The position numbers and the translations under genes were made by a program. From positions 1 to 64,000 of the forward strand of contig NZ_JAGTAR010000026.1 of assembly GCF_018156225.1 (NCBI RefSeq): a stretch of 64,000 nucleotides of DNA, read 5' to 3'. Under the pieces are notes generated by a model. The model was given only the letters and a program-made list of their open reading frames with translations. It did not search any database and was not told the origin of the DNA. Below, piece by piece: positions 14,798-24,664 of this stretch (the stretch's first letter is position 1; every line of letters starts with the position of its first letter). This stretch comes from Carboxylicivirga sediminis (lineage in GTDB: Bacteria > Bacteroidota > Bacteroidia > Bacteroidales > Marinilabiliaceae).

Positions 14798-15613
14798 TTA
14801 CTTCAATACCTTAACTTTTACAATGTAAACATCTTCCAGTGGACGATCCATCTGGTTAGTATTCACTGTTGCAATGGAATCAATCACATCCAGTCCTTCA
14901 ACCACTTCACCAAACACCGTGTAATTATCATCGAGGTGAGGCACACCACCAACCGTGCGATACACTTCTTTTACTTCTTCCGGGATGGTTTGCTTGGGTT
15001 CATTGGCCAGTTTTTTCTCTACTTCTTCCTCAATCAATACACGCATATCCATAAAACCTTGCTGGTTACCGGCCTGCTGTAATACCTGAAGCGTATCTTT
15101 ATAATCCTCCAAAGTTTGATAAAAAAGCTGCTGACGTTTCATGTCTTCGTAACTCTTCTCAATGGCAGTAAATCCTTCGTCGTTATAGGTTTTGCCTTGA
15201 ACAATGTAAAATTGTGAGCCCGATGATTTACGTTCAGGATTCACATTATCGCCGGTGCGTGCTGCTGCCAATGCACCTTTCTTATGGAAAAGGGCGGGGT
15301 AGTTGATTTCAGCAGGTACCTGATAACCAGGTCCGCCATTGCCCAGCATAGCACCAGTTGCAGCGCCTTTCGATTCGGGGTCACCACCCTGAATCATAAA
15401 CTCATTGATAACACGATGGAACAGCAGAGAATCGTAGAAGCCTTCTTCGGCCAGTTTCACAAAGTTATCACGGTGCTGAGGCGTTTCATCATAGAGCTTT
15501 ATTTTCATATTGCCTTTTGATGTTTCCATCAGCAACATAACACCCTCTTTGGGCTGAGTGCTGCAGGCAGACAAGACGATGATAGCCAGAGCGATTGATA
15601 GTAGATGTTTCAT
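14798..15613 (-). CDS. Cyclophilin-type PPIase lipoprotein
   Basis: A 271-residue protein with signal MKHLLSIALAIIVLSAC, where Cys17 is the lipidation site. The cyclophilin domain contains FHRVINEFMIQGGDPESKGA, SSGSQFYIVQGKTY, and HLDDNYTVFGEVVEGLDVID, and is split by a ~60-residue coiled insert, so the enzyme family is clear. It starts the tandem set and is 24 bp downstream of the small gene at 15638-15991, likely co-transcribed with it. Confidence 0.9.
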   Translation of the reverse strand: MKHLLSIALAIIVLSACSTQPKEGVMLLMETSKGNMKIKLYDETPQHRDNFVKLAEEGFYDSLLFHRVINEFMIQGGDPESKGAATGAMLGNGGPGYQVPAEINYPALFHKKGALAAARTGDNVNPERKSSGSQFYIVQGKTYNDEGFTAIEKSYEDMKRQQLFYQTLEDYKDTLQVLQQAGNQQGFMDMRVLIEEEVEKKLANEPKQTIPEEVKEVYRTVGGVPHLDDNYTVFGEVVEGLDVIDSIATVNTNQMDRPLEDVYIVKVKVLK

Positions 15614-15637
15614 ATTAATATTGTTAGTTCAATTTGT

Positions 15638-15991
15638 TTATGCAAATTCCACATTTTTAAAGTACTCAATGAGTCCCTTTTTAATGAGTTGGTTTTGGTA
15701 AGAAGGCATCATGGACTTCAGTTTGGGGCTGCTTTCAAATATCGGGAATCCATCGGCATCTATACCTGTTTCCTTAATAATGCCCTGACGCACCAATGTG
15801 CGACAGCGGGCTACGTTGATGAGGTCCATCTTTTCGGTTTTTGAAAATTCGCGGAAGCCCCAGCCCATTTCCTGTATGCCCAATACAAACAGTATAAATT
15901 CGTATTCGGCACTCACTTTAAAGTGCTTACTGACTTTCAGGATCAGTTTATCCCATTCTTGCTCAAATTCTTCAGTTGTCATCTCTGCCAT
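15638..15991 (-). CDS. Conserved hypothetical protein
   Basis: A 117-residue soluble, mostly helical protein without signal peptide. Recognisable stretches are EYEFILFVLGIQEMGWGF and MDLINVARCRTLVRQGI. It looks like a small Bacteroidota-specific family, but I cannot assign a function. It is immediately upstream of an exported cyclophilin gene (24 bp). Confidence 0.7.
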   Translation of the reverse strand: MAEMTTEEFEQEWDKLILKVSKHFKVSAEYEFILFVLGIQEMGWGFREFSKTEKMDLINVARCRTLVRQGIIKETGIDADGFPIFESSPKLKSMMPSYQNQLIKKGLIEYFKNVEFA

Positions 15992-16242
15992 GTTTCAAAA
16001 TTAATCAATCGCTCGTAATGCACAAGTGCTTTTCGACCTGTTGAAAGCTAACAACACCTGCTGTAAAAAGTTGAGTTTGCAGCGCAGATGTTTAAGTGTT
16101 GTATCGTTTAAACTAATAGAATCAGAATAAAACTCGATAAAATGTTGGTTTAGTTGTAACTTCTTCGAATAAGTGAGCGTCCTATTTTTTGTAGGGAATG
16201 TTGCGCCCTATACATAAGTAAATGTTTTACCCAAAATATACT

Positions 16243-17265
16243 ATGATGAAAGTAATTAGAAGAAGTTTTTTAGCGTTTGCAGCCGCCTTGATGCTGTTAC
16301 CGGTTGTACAGGCACAGGATGTCATTGATAAGGTGGATGAAACCTATAGTAATATTACCTCTGTGGAAGTAGAAGGCTCGTTTTGTGGTGTTCGCATAAA
16401 CGGTGGCAGTGGCAATGATGTGCACCTGACTGGAGAAGTAAATGGTTCGAAACAATATGATGTGAAGATACGCCACAATGTGAGTGGTGGTACCTTACGC
16501 GTTTGGATTGACCGTCCGAATTCATTACGTAATGTAAAAGGTAAACTGGAACTGAGTGTGCCGACCAATACCAATATCGATGTAGAGAACTCAAGTGGTA
16601 GTGTTTACGTCTCAAACATTGGCCAGGTAATGGTGAAGCTAGAGGCATCAAGTGGAAGTGTAAAAGCCGAAAACATCGATTCTAACCTGACTATATCCGC
16701 TTCATCGGGAAGTATTTCAACTGCTGATATAGCAGGTGATGTGCGTGCCACTACTTCTTCGGGTGGTCAAAAGCACATGGCTATTGGTGGAAGCCTGAAA
16801 GCCAAAGCTTCCAGTGGCAGCATAAAAGTAGAAGGTGTAGAAGGTGAAGCCGATGTAACGACCTCATCGGGTAGTCAGTCGGTTAGTTCTATTGGCAGTA
16901 ACCTGTATGCACAAGCTTCATCGGGAAGTGTTAAAATCAGTGATGTAAGAGGCAATGTAAAAGCTGGTACTTCATCAGGCGGCTTAAGCCTGAGCAATGT
17001 AACCGGTGCGGTTAACTTGTCATCTACCAGCGGCAGTCAGCGCGGCAGTAATATTAAACTGACTGGTAACTCCACCTTTAAGTCATCATCGGGCAGTGTA
17101 TCCATGGATCTGACCAACGACACCGAGGAATTAAGTTTTGCCTTAACAGCTTCATCGGGTAGCCTGAGTGCCAAGGGCAGTAGCGGACGTAAGAAACTGA
17201 TTATTGACCGCGGGCCTATTAAGATAACAGGTACCAGTAGTTCAGGCAGTCAATCATACAGATAA
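16243..17265 (+). CDS. Exported DUF4097-like beta-helix protein with SSGS repeats
   Basis: A ~340-residue protein with signal peptide (MMKVIRRSFLAFAAALMLLP…VQAQ). About 13 SSGS/SSGG/TSGS turns follow, spaced roughly 18-21 residues apart (ENSSGSVYV, EASSGSVKA, SASSGSIST, TTSSGGQKH…). This is the pattern of DUF4097/putative auto-transporter adhesin head domains, which form a stacked beta-solenoid. The start at 16243 is preferred over 16222 because it begins the signal peptide. It is monocistronic, with a strong terminator at 17309-17343. It is probably periplasmic or on the outer membrane; function unknown. Confidence 0.8.
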   Translation: MMKVIRRSFLAFAAALMLLPVVQAQDVIDKVDETYSNITSVEVEGSFCGVRINGGSGNDVHLTGEVNGSKQYDVKIRHNVSGGTLRVWIDRPNSLRNVKGKLELSVPTNTNIDVENSSGSVYVSNIGQVMVKLEASSGSVKAENIDSNLTISASSGSISTADIAGDVRATTSSGGQKHMAIGGSLKAKASSGSIKVEGVEGEADVTTSSGSQSVSSIGSNLYAQASSGSVKISDVRGNVKAGTSSGGLSLSNVTGAVNLSSTSGSQRGSNIKLTGNSTFKSSSGSVSMDLTNDTEELSFALTASSGSLSAKGSSGRKKLIIDRGPIKITGTSSSGSQSYR

Positions 17266-17308
17266 GGAAACGGTTCAGAGGCCGGTTTTGACCGGCTGTA
17301 TTCAAAAT

Positions 17309-17343
17309 AAAGCCGATTAGTGAGCGCATCACTAATCGGCTTT
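17309..17343. terminator. Terminator (DUF4097 gene / arsC-like)
   Basis: AAAGCCGATTAGTGA (17309-17323) pairs with TCACTAATCGGCTTT (17329-17343), a 15-bp perfect stem with a 5-nt loop and T-rich tail, between convergent genes. Confidence 0.9.
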
Positions 17344-17367
17344 TATATTATCAAACAATATCCTGGT

Positions 17368-17709
17368 TTACAGGATGGTTTCAATCACTTCTGTTGGGCG
17401 GCCAATAACCGCTTTGTCGCCATTGACTACAATAGGACGCTCGATTAAACGCGGGTGCTCCAGCATGGCCAGAACCCACTCCTCGTCGGTTAGCTCCTTA
17501 TCGGCAAATTCATTCTTGTACACTTCTTCGTTTTTGCGAATCAAATCATGTGCACTGATGCCCAGCTTTTCAATGATACTTTCCAGTTCATCCGGCGTTA
17601 ATGGATCGTCGAGGTATTTAAGAATTTCAAATTCAACACCTTTTTCTTCAAGCAATGCAACACCTGCACGGCTTTTTGAGCATCTTGGATTATGTAATAT
17701 CGTAATCAT
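17368..17709 (-). CDS. arsC: ArsC/Spx-family (glutaredoxin-type arsenate reductase)
   Basis: A 113-residue thioredoxin-fold protein. Cys10 in HNPRCSKSR is the arsenate reductase nucleophile. Arg91 (ERPIVV) and Arg104 (IGRP) match the anion-binding arginines of glutathione/glutaredoxin-dependent ArsC. No ars operon is nearby, so the physiological substrate may not be arsenate. Confidence 0.88.
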   Translation of the reverse strand: MITILHNPRCSKSRAGVALLEEKGVEFEILKYLDDPLTPDELESIIEKLGISAHDLIRKNEEVYKNEFADKELTDEEWVLAMLEHPRLIERPIVVNGDKAVIGRPTEVIETIL

Positions 17710-17759
17710 ACTTTTTGAATTTTAATGCAACTATTTAACTGTTAGGTATCAGCAATTGT

Positions 17760-18858
17760 TTAAAAAACCTCTTCGGCACCAAACTCCATCAGGTAGGCCT
17801 TGATAAAACCATCGATATCGCCATCCATTACGGCTTGTACATTTGATGTCTCATGATTGGTACGCACATCTTTCACCAGCTTGTATGGCTGCATCACATA
17901 CGAGCGTATTTGTGAGCCCCACTCAATCTTCTTCTTTTGTGATTCCACCTTATTTTGCTCTTCCAGTTTCTTACGTAACTCAATCTCGTACAACTGCGAT
18001 TTCAGCAAGCGCATGGCATTTTCTTTGTTGCCCAGCTGTGAGCGCGACTCGGTGTTTTCAATCACAATACCCGATGGCGCATGTCGCAAACGCACGCCTG
18101 TTTCCACCTTGTTCACATTCTGACCACCTGCACCGCCAGAGCGGAAGGTTTCCCAGGTGATGTCGCTGGGATTGATGTCAATGTCAATGGTATCATCTAT
18201 GAGAGGAATAACAAATACAGATGTGAATGAGGTCATGCGCTTATTGGCCGCATTAAATGGTGATAAGCGCACCAAGCGGTGAACCCCATTTTCACTCTTC
18301 AGGTAACCATAGGCAAAATCGCCCTCAAACTGAAGGGTCACAGTTTTAACACCAGCCTCATCGCCTGGTTGGTAGTTCACCTCCTTAATTTTGTAATTGT
18401 GAGATTCACCCCAACGGATGTACATGCGCATAAGCATCTCCGCCCAGTCCTGGCTTTCGGTACCACCTGCACCAGCATTGATTTTTAGTACGGCACCCAT
18501 TTTATCTTCCTCGCGGCGCAGCATGTTTTTCAGTTCCAGCTTTTCCAGGAGCTCTTTGCTCAGCTCGTACTGCTGGTCTACGTCATCCGCATCAGCTTCG
18601 CCTGCTTTATGAAAATCAAATAGTACCTGTAAATCTTCAACAGCTGAGGCTACTTCTTCGTAGTCGTTTACCCAGCTTTTAAGTTCGCGCAGTTTTTTCA
18701 TCTGAAGCTCTGCCTTTTGGGCATCGTCCCAAAAATCAGGAGCCTGCGAGCGCAGCTCTTCTTCTTCTATTTCAACCTTCTTACGATCGATGTCAAAGAT
18801 ACCTCCTTAACGCTAACTCGCGTCCTGCTAAATCTTTAAGTATTTCTTGTGTTATCAT
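17760..18858 (-). CDS. prfB: Peptide chain release factor 2, with programmed +1 frameshift
   Basis: RF2 recognises UGA/UAA. The frame starts at ATG 18858, encodes 21 residues (MITQEILKDLAGRELALRRYL) and meets TGA at 18795-18793. The upstream AGGAGG and the slippery CTT-TGA-C reproduce the classical RF2 autoregulatory site. A +1 shift continues as DIDRKKVEIEEEEL… and gives 365 residues, the same length as E. coli RF2. The tripeptide SPF (RLSPFNAANKR) and the catalytic GGQ (SGGAGGQNVNK) are present. The longest simple open frame starts at an internal Met (18701) and misses the N-terminal domain. A TACCTTTG box lies at 18884-18877. Confidence 0.95.
18792..18807 (-). promoter_or_regulatory. prfB programmed frameshift site
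   Basis: On the minus strand the sequence is AGG AGG TAT CTT TGA C: an internal Shine-Dalgarno-like AGGAGG three bases before the CTT shift codon and the in-frame TGA followed by C. Low RF2 lets ribosomes slip +1, which raises RF2 synthesis. Confidence 0.93.
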
Positions 18859-18876
18859 GTTCAAAAATTAAAGACA

Positions 18877-18884
18877 CAAAGGTA
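18877..18884 (-). promoter_or_regulatory. -7 box of prfB
   Basis: On the minus strand the sequence is TACCTTTG, matching TAnnTTTG, 18 bp upstream of the ATG at 18858. Confidence 0.45.
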
Positions 18885-19083
18885 CTAATAGTTCTTTAGT
18901 TTCCATTCAGTGGTCAGTAGTTTGTAGCTAGAAGACACGGGTCCGAAATATAGTGTAGTGAAAGCAGAAGTTTCCTGTTTCTGGTTTTATGTTTGGTGTT
19001 GAAAGCTGAGGTATTGTTAATTGATATTAAATCTTTTCGCAAAGGATAAAGTTAATTTCTAACCTCAGGTTGCTAGTAACCCT

Positions 19084-20541
19084 TCATCGGCCGTAAACGT
19101 TTCGCTTCACATTTTTGCAATAGCGCGAAATGTATTTAAACGCTTCGTAGTTGCCCAGTTTACCGGCTTTGTCCCAGTCGTAACATGCTTTTTGATGCAG
19201 ACCAATGTTATAGTGGGCCACCCCGCGGTTAAACCAGGCGTGCACATCTTTTACATCCCGTTCAATGGCCAGGTCAAAGTCTCTGATGGCCGGCAGGTAA
19301 TCCTGCTTAGAAAAGAAGATGGTGCCTCTTATTGAATAGATGCCCGGCAAATCGGGTTCCAGATAGATGGTTTTGTCAATATCCTCCAGTGTGGCTTCTT
19401 CATCAGACGAATGCCGGAGACGCAGGCGGGCTCTTTCGTAATAGGCTTCGGCCAGCAGTGAGTCCGCATCAATGGCAGCCGTAAACCAGTCGAAGGCTGT
19501 TCGTACATCGTTGTTATTCTCAAGGTTGAGTTTAGCCAACTGGCAGATGGCAGGCCCGAAATCTACCTTATTATCAAGGCACAGCTCCAGATTGATGCGT
19601 GCTTCATTGTCTTTCTCAACAGCCAAATCAAACAAGCTCTTAAAATAGTATTGCAGGAAGCCATGGGGATTAAGCTCCTGGCAGATGTCCATATCTTCCC
19701 TACTACCCACCAGGTTTTGATAATGATAGCGGGCATAAGCTCTTAAGCAAAACGCCTGATCATCCTCAGGGTAAAGACGGATGTATTTACTCAGGTTTTT
19801 AGCCGCCTCAATATACTGTTGGCAGGTGATGTTGAGCAAAGACTGACTGAGCAGAGGATTGAGAATATCACGTTTTTCCTTGTAAAATGTATTGTTTTTA
19901 ACCGGCTGATTAATATTCACCCAGTTGGAATCATTGAGCAGATAGGTGTTGTAAAGTAATTTATGCATGCCATTGCGCGACATGTTAATAATACCGCATA
20001 ATTGGCCTTTGTTGTTGATGGCAGGTGCTCCGGCTGAGCGGGTATTATATTCACCGCTAATAATGCCTGCCCTGGATAGATATGGGAAAAAAGCCAAATC
20101 GTTAACAGGGGCCAGGGTCATGCCATCTTCCGATTCAAGCGGGTGGGTGAAGAACAGTAGTTCCTCATTTTGCTTAAAAGATTGTTTGGCAGGAAGCAGA
20201 AAATTGAAGGTTTTTTGACGGTTCTGTTCAATCTTAATCAATGCCATATTGGTTGGCGGATGAATGGATACAATGCGCTCCACCTCAAATGTTTTTCCAC
20301 TGCGTAAGGTTACTACGGCTGAGTCGGCCTTCTCAAAAATATAGCCCATGGTAATAGCCAGTCCATCGCTGCTTAGGAGAAAACCCGATACTGTACCCGT
20401 TTGTAGTCTGGCACTGTTATACGCCCGTGCTTCAAATACAGCCTTTTCGGTACTGTTGATAATGTCTACAATAGATTGGGCATTCAACACAAATGGCCAT
20501 ATCAGCGATAGCAATAGTATTTTGAGTCTGGTCGTGGTCAT
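19084..20541 (-). CDS. Exported degenerate trypsin-like protein with TPR repeats
   Basis: A 485-residue protein with signal peptide (LKILLLSLIWPFVLNAQ). Residues ~40-205 form an HtrA-like beta-barrel: GFLLSSDGLAITMGYIF, where the catalytic His is absent, NMALIKIEQ, and NTRSAGAPAINNKGQLCGII, where the GNSGGP motif is altered. Residues ~235-485 are tetratricopeptide-like repeats (AEAYYERARLRLRHS; HAWFNRGVAHYNIGLHQKA). It is likely a periplasmic scaffold rather than a protease, with a layout parallel to the pseudo-protease/cyclophilin fusion at 12560. A -7 box TACTTTTG lies at 20571-20564. Confidence 0.78.
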   Translation of the reverse strand: MTTTRLKILLLSLIWPFVLNAQSIVDIINSTEKAVFEARAYNSARLQTGTVSGFLLSSDGLAITMGYIFEKADSAVVTLRSGKTFEVERIVSIHPPTNMALIKIEQNRQKTFNFLLPAKQSFKQNEELLFFTHPLESEDGMTLAPVNDLAFFPYLSRAGIISGEYNTRSAGAPAINNKGQLCGIINMSRNGMHKLLYNTYLLNDSNWVNINQPVKNNTFYKEKRDILNPLLSQSLLNITCQQYIEAAKNLSKYIRLYPEDDQAFCLRAYARYHYQNLVGSREDMDICQELNPHGFLQYYFKSLFDLAVEKDNEARINLELCLDNKVDFGPAICQLAKLNLENNNDVRTAFDWFTAAIDADSLLAEAYYERARLRLRHSSDEEATLEDIDKTIYLEPDLPGIYSIRGTIFFSKQDYLPAIRDFDLAIERDVKDVHAWFNRGVAHYNIGLHQKACYDWDKAGKLGNYEAFKYISRYCKNVKRNVYGR

Positions 20542-20563
20542 TGATGATTCTGATTAGTCTCTT

Positions 20564-20571
20564 CAAAAGTA
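20564..20571 (-). promoter_or_regulatory. -7 box of trypsin/TPR gene
   Basis: On the minus strand the sequence is TACTTTTG (TAnnTTTG), 22 bp upstream of the ATG at 20541. Confidence 0.4.
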
Positions 20572-20688
20572 ACAAAATTGACGTTTATTGGTTGATTCTC
20601 AAATTGAGAAGATGAACATCTATTGCGCTTATCTGCCCGTGCATGCTACTTCATGGCTGTTTATTGTCTTATTGGAAAAAAATTATCG

Positions 20689-20696
20689 TAATTTTG
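20689..20696 (+). promoter_or_regulatory. -7 box of metH-metF
   Basis: TAATTTTG matches TAnnTTTG. It leaves a ~125-nt leader before the metH ATG. I looked for SAM-I, SAM-II and cobalamin riboswitch cores in this leader and saw none. Confidence 0.45.
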
Positions 20697-20828
20697 CTTG
20701 TTCAGGTCTAACTATTTAAGATATTGGATTGTTAGGTAATCTGATAACAATTGACTGCTCTTGAGAGTTGAAGTAAAAACCATATACCATAAAACATTAA
20801 CCACATTTTTCAAATTGATAAGATCAAT

Positions 20829-23800
20829 ATGACGCGAACAGAATTGTTGTATAAGGTCATTAAAGAACGTGTATTGCTTCTTGATGGCGCCATGGGAAGC
20901 CTTATTCAGACCTATAAACTGGAGGAAGAAGATTACAGGGGCGAACGCTTTAAGCATCACCACATGCCCATCAAAGGAAATAATGATATTCTTTCATTGT
21001 CCAGACCTGATATAATTAAAGAAATTCATGCCAAATACCTGGAGGCTGGATCCGATATCATTGAAACCAATACATTTAATGCGACATCTATTTCACAGGC
21101 CGACTATGACATGCAGGAGGCCGTGTGGGATATTAATTTCGAATCGGCACGTATTGCCCGTGAAGTAGCGGATAAATACACTGCCAAAAATCCGGATAAA
21201 CCTCGTTTTGTTTGTGGTTCCATTGGTCCGCTGAATAAAGCACTGTCGTTATCACCCGATGTGAATAATCCGGGCTACCGCTCGACCAGCTTTGATGAAG
21301 TAAAGGAAGCCTATAAAGAGCAGGTGAGAGCACTGATTCAGGGAGGATCCGACCTGTTGATGATTGAAACCGTTTTTGACACTCTAAATGCTAAAGCAGC
21401 CCTGTTTGCCATTGATGAGGTATTTGAAGAGGAAGCTTGTAAGTTGCCAATTATGGTGTCAGGTACTATTACCGATGCCAGTGGGCGTACCTTATCGGGT
21501 CAAACCTTGCAGGCCTTTATCGATTCCATTTCGCATATGGATATCCTCAGTATTGGTCTTAACTGTTCATTGGGAGCTGAGGAGCTGGAACCTTATGTAA
21601 CTGAACTGTCAAAGAATGCCCCTTTTTATATAAGTACACACCCCAATGCAGGCTTGCCCAATCAGTTTGGTGAATATGACCAGACACCCAATCAGATGTC
21701 TGCGTTGGTAGAGCACTGGATGGCCGATGGTAAAGTCAATATTATTGGTGGCTGCTGCGGTACAACACCCGAACACATTGCGGCTATGGCTAAGGTGGCT
21801 GCCAAGTATGACGGACACCAGAAAGTACAGCCTTCAACTATCACTCATTTAAGTGGTTTGGAATCGTTGCAGATGCGTAAAGATGCCAATTTTGTAAATA
21901 TTGGTGAGCGCTGTAACGTGGCAGGATCGCGCAAGTTTTTGCGGTTAATCAAAGAAAAGAAATACGAAGAGGCTGTTGATATTGCTCGTCATCAGGTAGA
22001 GAATGGTGCACAGATTGTGGATGTGAACATGGATGATGCCATGTTGGATGCCAAAGAGGAGATGGTAACTTTCCTCAATATGCTCATGTCTGATCCGGAT
22101 GTGTCCAAAGTACCGGTGATGGTGGACTCATCTAAATTTGAGGTGATAGAAGCCGGACTAAAATGCCTGCAGGGTAAGTCGGTGGTGAATAGCATCAGCC
22201 TTAAAGAAGGGGAAGAGTTGTTTCTTGAACATGCCCGTATCATCAAAAAGTACGGAGCAGCAGTGGTGGTCATGGCTTTTGATGAAAAAGGTCAGGCCGA
22301 TACCTTTGAACGCCGGAAAGAAATATGTGGAAGAGCATACAGGCTATTAACAGAAAAGCTCGACTTTCCGCCACAGGATATTATTTTTGACCCGAATGTG
22401 CTGGCCATTGCCACAGGAATAGAGGAACACAACAATTATGCAGTTGATTTCATCAAAACCTGTAAGTGGATAAAAGAGAACTTGCCACATGCGCATATTA
22501 GTGGAGGTATCAGCAACCTGTCATTTTCGTTCAGAGGGAATAATGTGGTACGTGAAGCCATCCACTCGGTATTTTTATACTATGCCATCCAGGAAGGCTT
22601 GGATATGGGAATTGTGAACCCTGCCATGCTGCAGGTTTATGATGATATACCCAAAGAACTGCTTGACTATGTTGAAGATGTGGTGTTAAATAAACGCAGT
22701 GATGCAACTGATCGCCTGGTAGAGTATGCCGAACAAATTAAAAATACGCAACAGACTGAAGGCGAAATCCAACAAGCTGCCTGGCGTGAAGGAACATTGG
22801 AAGAACGTCTGAGCCATTGCCTGGTTAAAGGTATCAGCGATTATCTGGACGTAGATATTGCAGAGGCCCTGGAAAAGTATCCAACAGCACTCGATATTAT
22901 TGAGCAGCCCCTCATGGACGGCATGAATGTGGTGGGCGAGCTCTTTGGAAGTGGTAAGATGTTTTTGCCTCAGGTGGTAAAAACAGCACGCGTGATGAAA
23001 AAGGCTGTTGCCATTCTTCAACCAATTATTGAAGAGGAAAAAGCCGCAACCGGAGGTGCTAAAACCAATGGAAAAATATTGATGGCCACCGTTAAAGGTG
23101 ATGTACATGATATTGGTAAAAACATTGTTGGCGTTATTTTAGGTTGTAACAACTATGAGGTGATCGATTTAGGGGTGATGGTACCCACCGAAGAGATTCT
23201 TAAAAATGCCATTGAGCATGGTGTTGATATCATAGGACTGAGTGGTTTGATTACACCTTCACTGGAAGAGATGGTGACGGTCGCCAAAGAAATGAAACGT
23301 AATAGTTTCAATATCCCATTGCTGATAGGTGGTGCTACCACGTCAAAAATACATACCGCTGTTAAAATTGAGCCTGAGTATGATAATCCTGTTGTGCATG
23401 TCAAAGATGCCTCAAAAAGTGCACAGGTGGTGAGTGCCTTATTATCTGCCAAAGAGAAGGATAACTTTGTGCAGCAGGTGAAGCATGAATATGAAGGGCT
23501 TCGTGAGCGAAATGCCAAAAAGAAAACAATTAACCTGTTGCCAATAGAAGAGGCACGTGCCCGAAAGCACCACATCGACTGGGCTAATACAATAACGCCA
23601 CTACCGGCAGAGGCTGGCGTGCGTGTATTGGAAGACTATCCGATAAGTGAGATTCGTAAATTTATTGATTGGACATTCTTCTACCAGGCCTGGCGTTTAA
23701 CCGGTAACTACGACCACATGGAATCGGTGGTTGATGAGACTTCAAAAGCCAAATGGCTGGAGCGTTATCGTACCGCTGATGCTAAAGCTAAAGCAGAAGA

Positions 23801-24566
23801 AGCATTAAAGCTGTATCGTGATTCACAAGCCATGCTCGATCGGATTGAGCAAGAGCATATGCTGCAGGCGAATGCGGTGTTTGGTATATTTCCGGCTAAT
23901 AGTGTAGGCGACGATATAGAAGTTTATACGGATGAGTCGCGTCAGGAAGTTATGGCCACTTTCCATCATTTGAGAGAACAGCAGGATAAACCCGGCAAAA
24001 AAATATTCCACTGTTTGAGCGATTACGTGGCACCTAAAGAAAGCAAGCGCTTCGACCATATTGGTGGGTTTGCAGTAACGGCTGGTGTTGGTATCGAAAA
24101 ATGGCTTGAGCAGTTTGAAGCTGATCATGATGATTACAGCAGTATCCTGTTAAAATCATTGGCCGACCGATTAGCCGAAGCTTTTGCCGAGTTGTTGCAT
24201 TATCGCATCAGAACAGAGTTTTGGGGTTATGCGCCTGAGGAAGTCATCGATCATGAGAACTTGATTCGTGAGCGTTACAGGGGTATTCGTCCTGCACTTG
24301 GCTATCCTGCGTGTCCCGATCACAGCGAGAAACGCACGCTTTTTGACCTGCTGCAGGCCGAAGAGAATGCCGGCATCACCTTAACTGAACATTACAGCAT
24401 GTACCCTAATGCATCGGTGAGTGGTATTTACCTGGCGCATCCCGATGCCATCTATTTTGGTTTGGGTAAGATTGGTAAAGATCAGGTGCAGGATGTGGCC
24501 CGTCGAAAAGGCTGCACTGATGAAGAAGTTGAGAAGTGGATTCCGTTAAATCTGGAATATAAGTAA
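20829..24566 (+). CDS. metH: Cobalamin-dependent methionine synthase
   Basis: A 1245-residue, full-length MetH (E. coli: 1227) that transfers methyl from methyltetrahydrofolate via cobalamin to homocysteine. The homocysteine domain (1-330) has zinc cysteines in [10 protein letters not shown] and [11 protein letters not shown]. The folate domain opens with [16 protein letters not shown]. The cobalamin domain has [15 protein letters not shown], where the His is the lower cobalt ligand, and [13 protein letters not shown]. The C-terminal AdoMet activation domain includes [13 protein letters not shown] and [11 protein letters not shown]. metF follows in the same orientation, completing the methyl-supply pair. 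Confidence 0.98.
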   Translation: MTRTELLYKVIKERVLLLDGAMGSLIQTYKLEEEDYRGERFKHHHMPIKGNNDILSLSRPDIIKEIHAKYLEAGSDIIETNTFNATSISQADYDMQEAVWDINFESARIAREVADKYTAKNPDKPRFVCGSIGPLNKALSLSPDVNNPGYRSTSFDEVKEAYKEQVRALIQGGSDLLMIETVFDTLNAKAALFAIDEVFEEEACKLPIMVSGTITDASGRTLSGQTLQAFIDSISHMDILSIGLNCSLGAEELEPYVTELSKNAPFYISTHPNAGLPNQFGEYDQTPNQMSALVEHWMADGKVNIIGGCCGTTPEHIAAMAKVAAKYDGHQKVQPSTITHLSGLESLQMRKDANFVNIGERCNVAGSRKFLRLIKEKKYEEAVDIARHQVENGAQIVDVNMDDAMLDAKEEMVTFLNMLMSDPDVSKVPVMVDSSKFEVIEAGLKCLQGKSVVNSISLKEGEELFLEHARIIKKYGAAVVVMAFDEKGQADTFERRKEICGRAYRLLTEKLDFPPQDIIFDPNVLAIATGIEEHNNYAVDFIKTCKWIKENLPHAHISGGISNLSFSFRGNNVVREAIHSVFLYYAIQEGLDMGIVNPAMLQVYDDIPKELLDYVEDVVLNKRSDATDRLVEYAEQIKNTQQTEGEIQQAAWREGTLEERLSHCLVKGISDYLDVDIAEALEKYPTALDIIEQPLMDGMNVVGELFGSGKMFLPQVVKTARVMKKAVAILQPIIEEEKAATGGAKTNGKILMATVKGDVHDIGKNIVGVILGCNNYEVIDLGVMVPTEEILKNAIEHGVDIIGLSGLITPSLEEMVTVAKEMKRNSFNIPLLIGGATTSKIHTAVKIEPEYDNPVVHVKDASKSAQVVSALLSAKEKDNFVQQVKHEYEGLRERNAKKKTINLLPIEEARARKHHIDWANTITPLPAEAGVRVLEDYPISEIRKFIDWTFFYQAWRLTGNYDHMESVVDETSKAKWLERYRTADAKAKAEEALKLYRDSQAMLDRIEQEHMLQANAVFGIFPANSVGDDIEVYTDESRQEVMATFHHLREQQDKPGKKIFHCLSDYVAPKESKRFDHIGGFAVTAGVGIEKWLEQFEADHDDYSSILLKSLADRLAEAFAELLHYRIRTEFWGYAPEEVIDHENLIRERYRGIRPALGYPACPDHSEKRTLFDLLQAEENAGITLTEHYSMYPNASVSGIYLAHPDAIYFGLGKIGKDQVQDVARRKGCTDEEVEKWIPLNLEYK

Positions 24567-24664
24567 CAAATAGGTGTTGAATCGGATATTTGTTGATTTG
24601 CAAACCAATGTCTTCAAATCAACAAATGTCCAAATCAACGATTCAACTAATCACCATTGATAGA

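Noticed and set aside
18701-18858. prfB as a truncated gene starting at 18701
   Set aside because: The apparent truncation is explained fully by the programmed +1 frameshift and the missing N-terminus is encoded upstream.
20542-20828. Riboswitch (SAM or cobalamin) upstream of metH-metF
   Set aside because: No conserved SAM-I/SAM-II core or B12 box could be found in the leader; only a -7 box.
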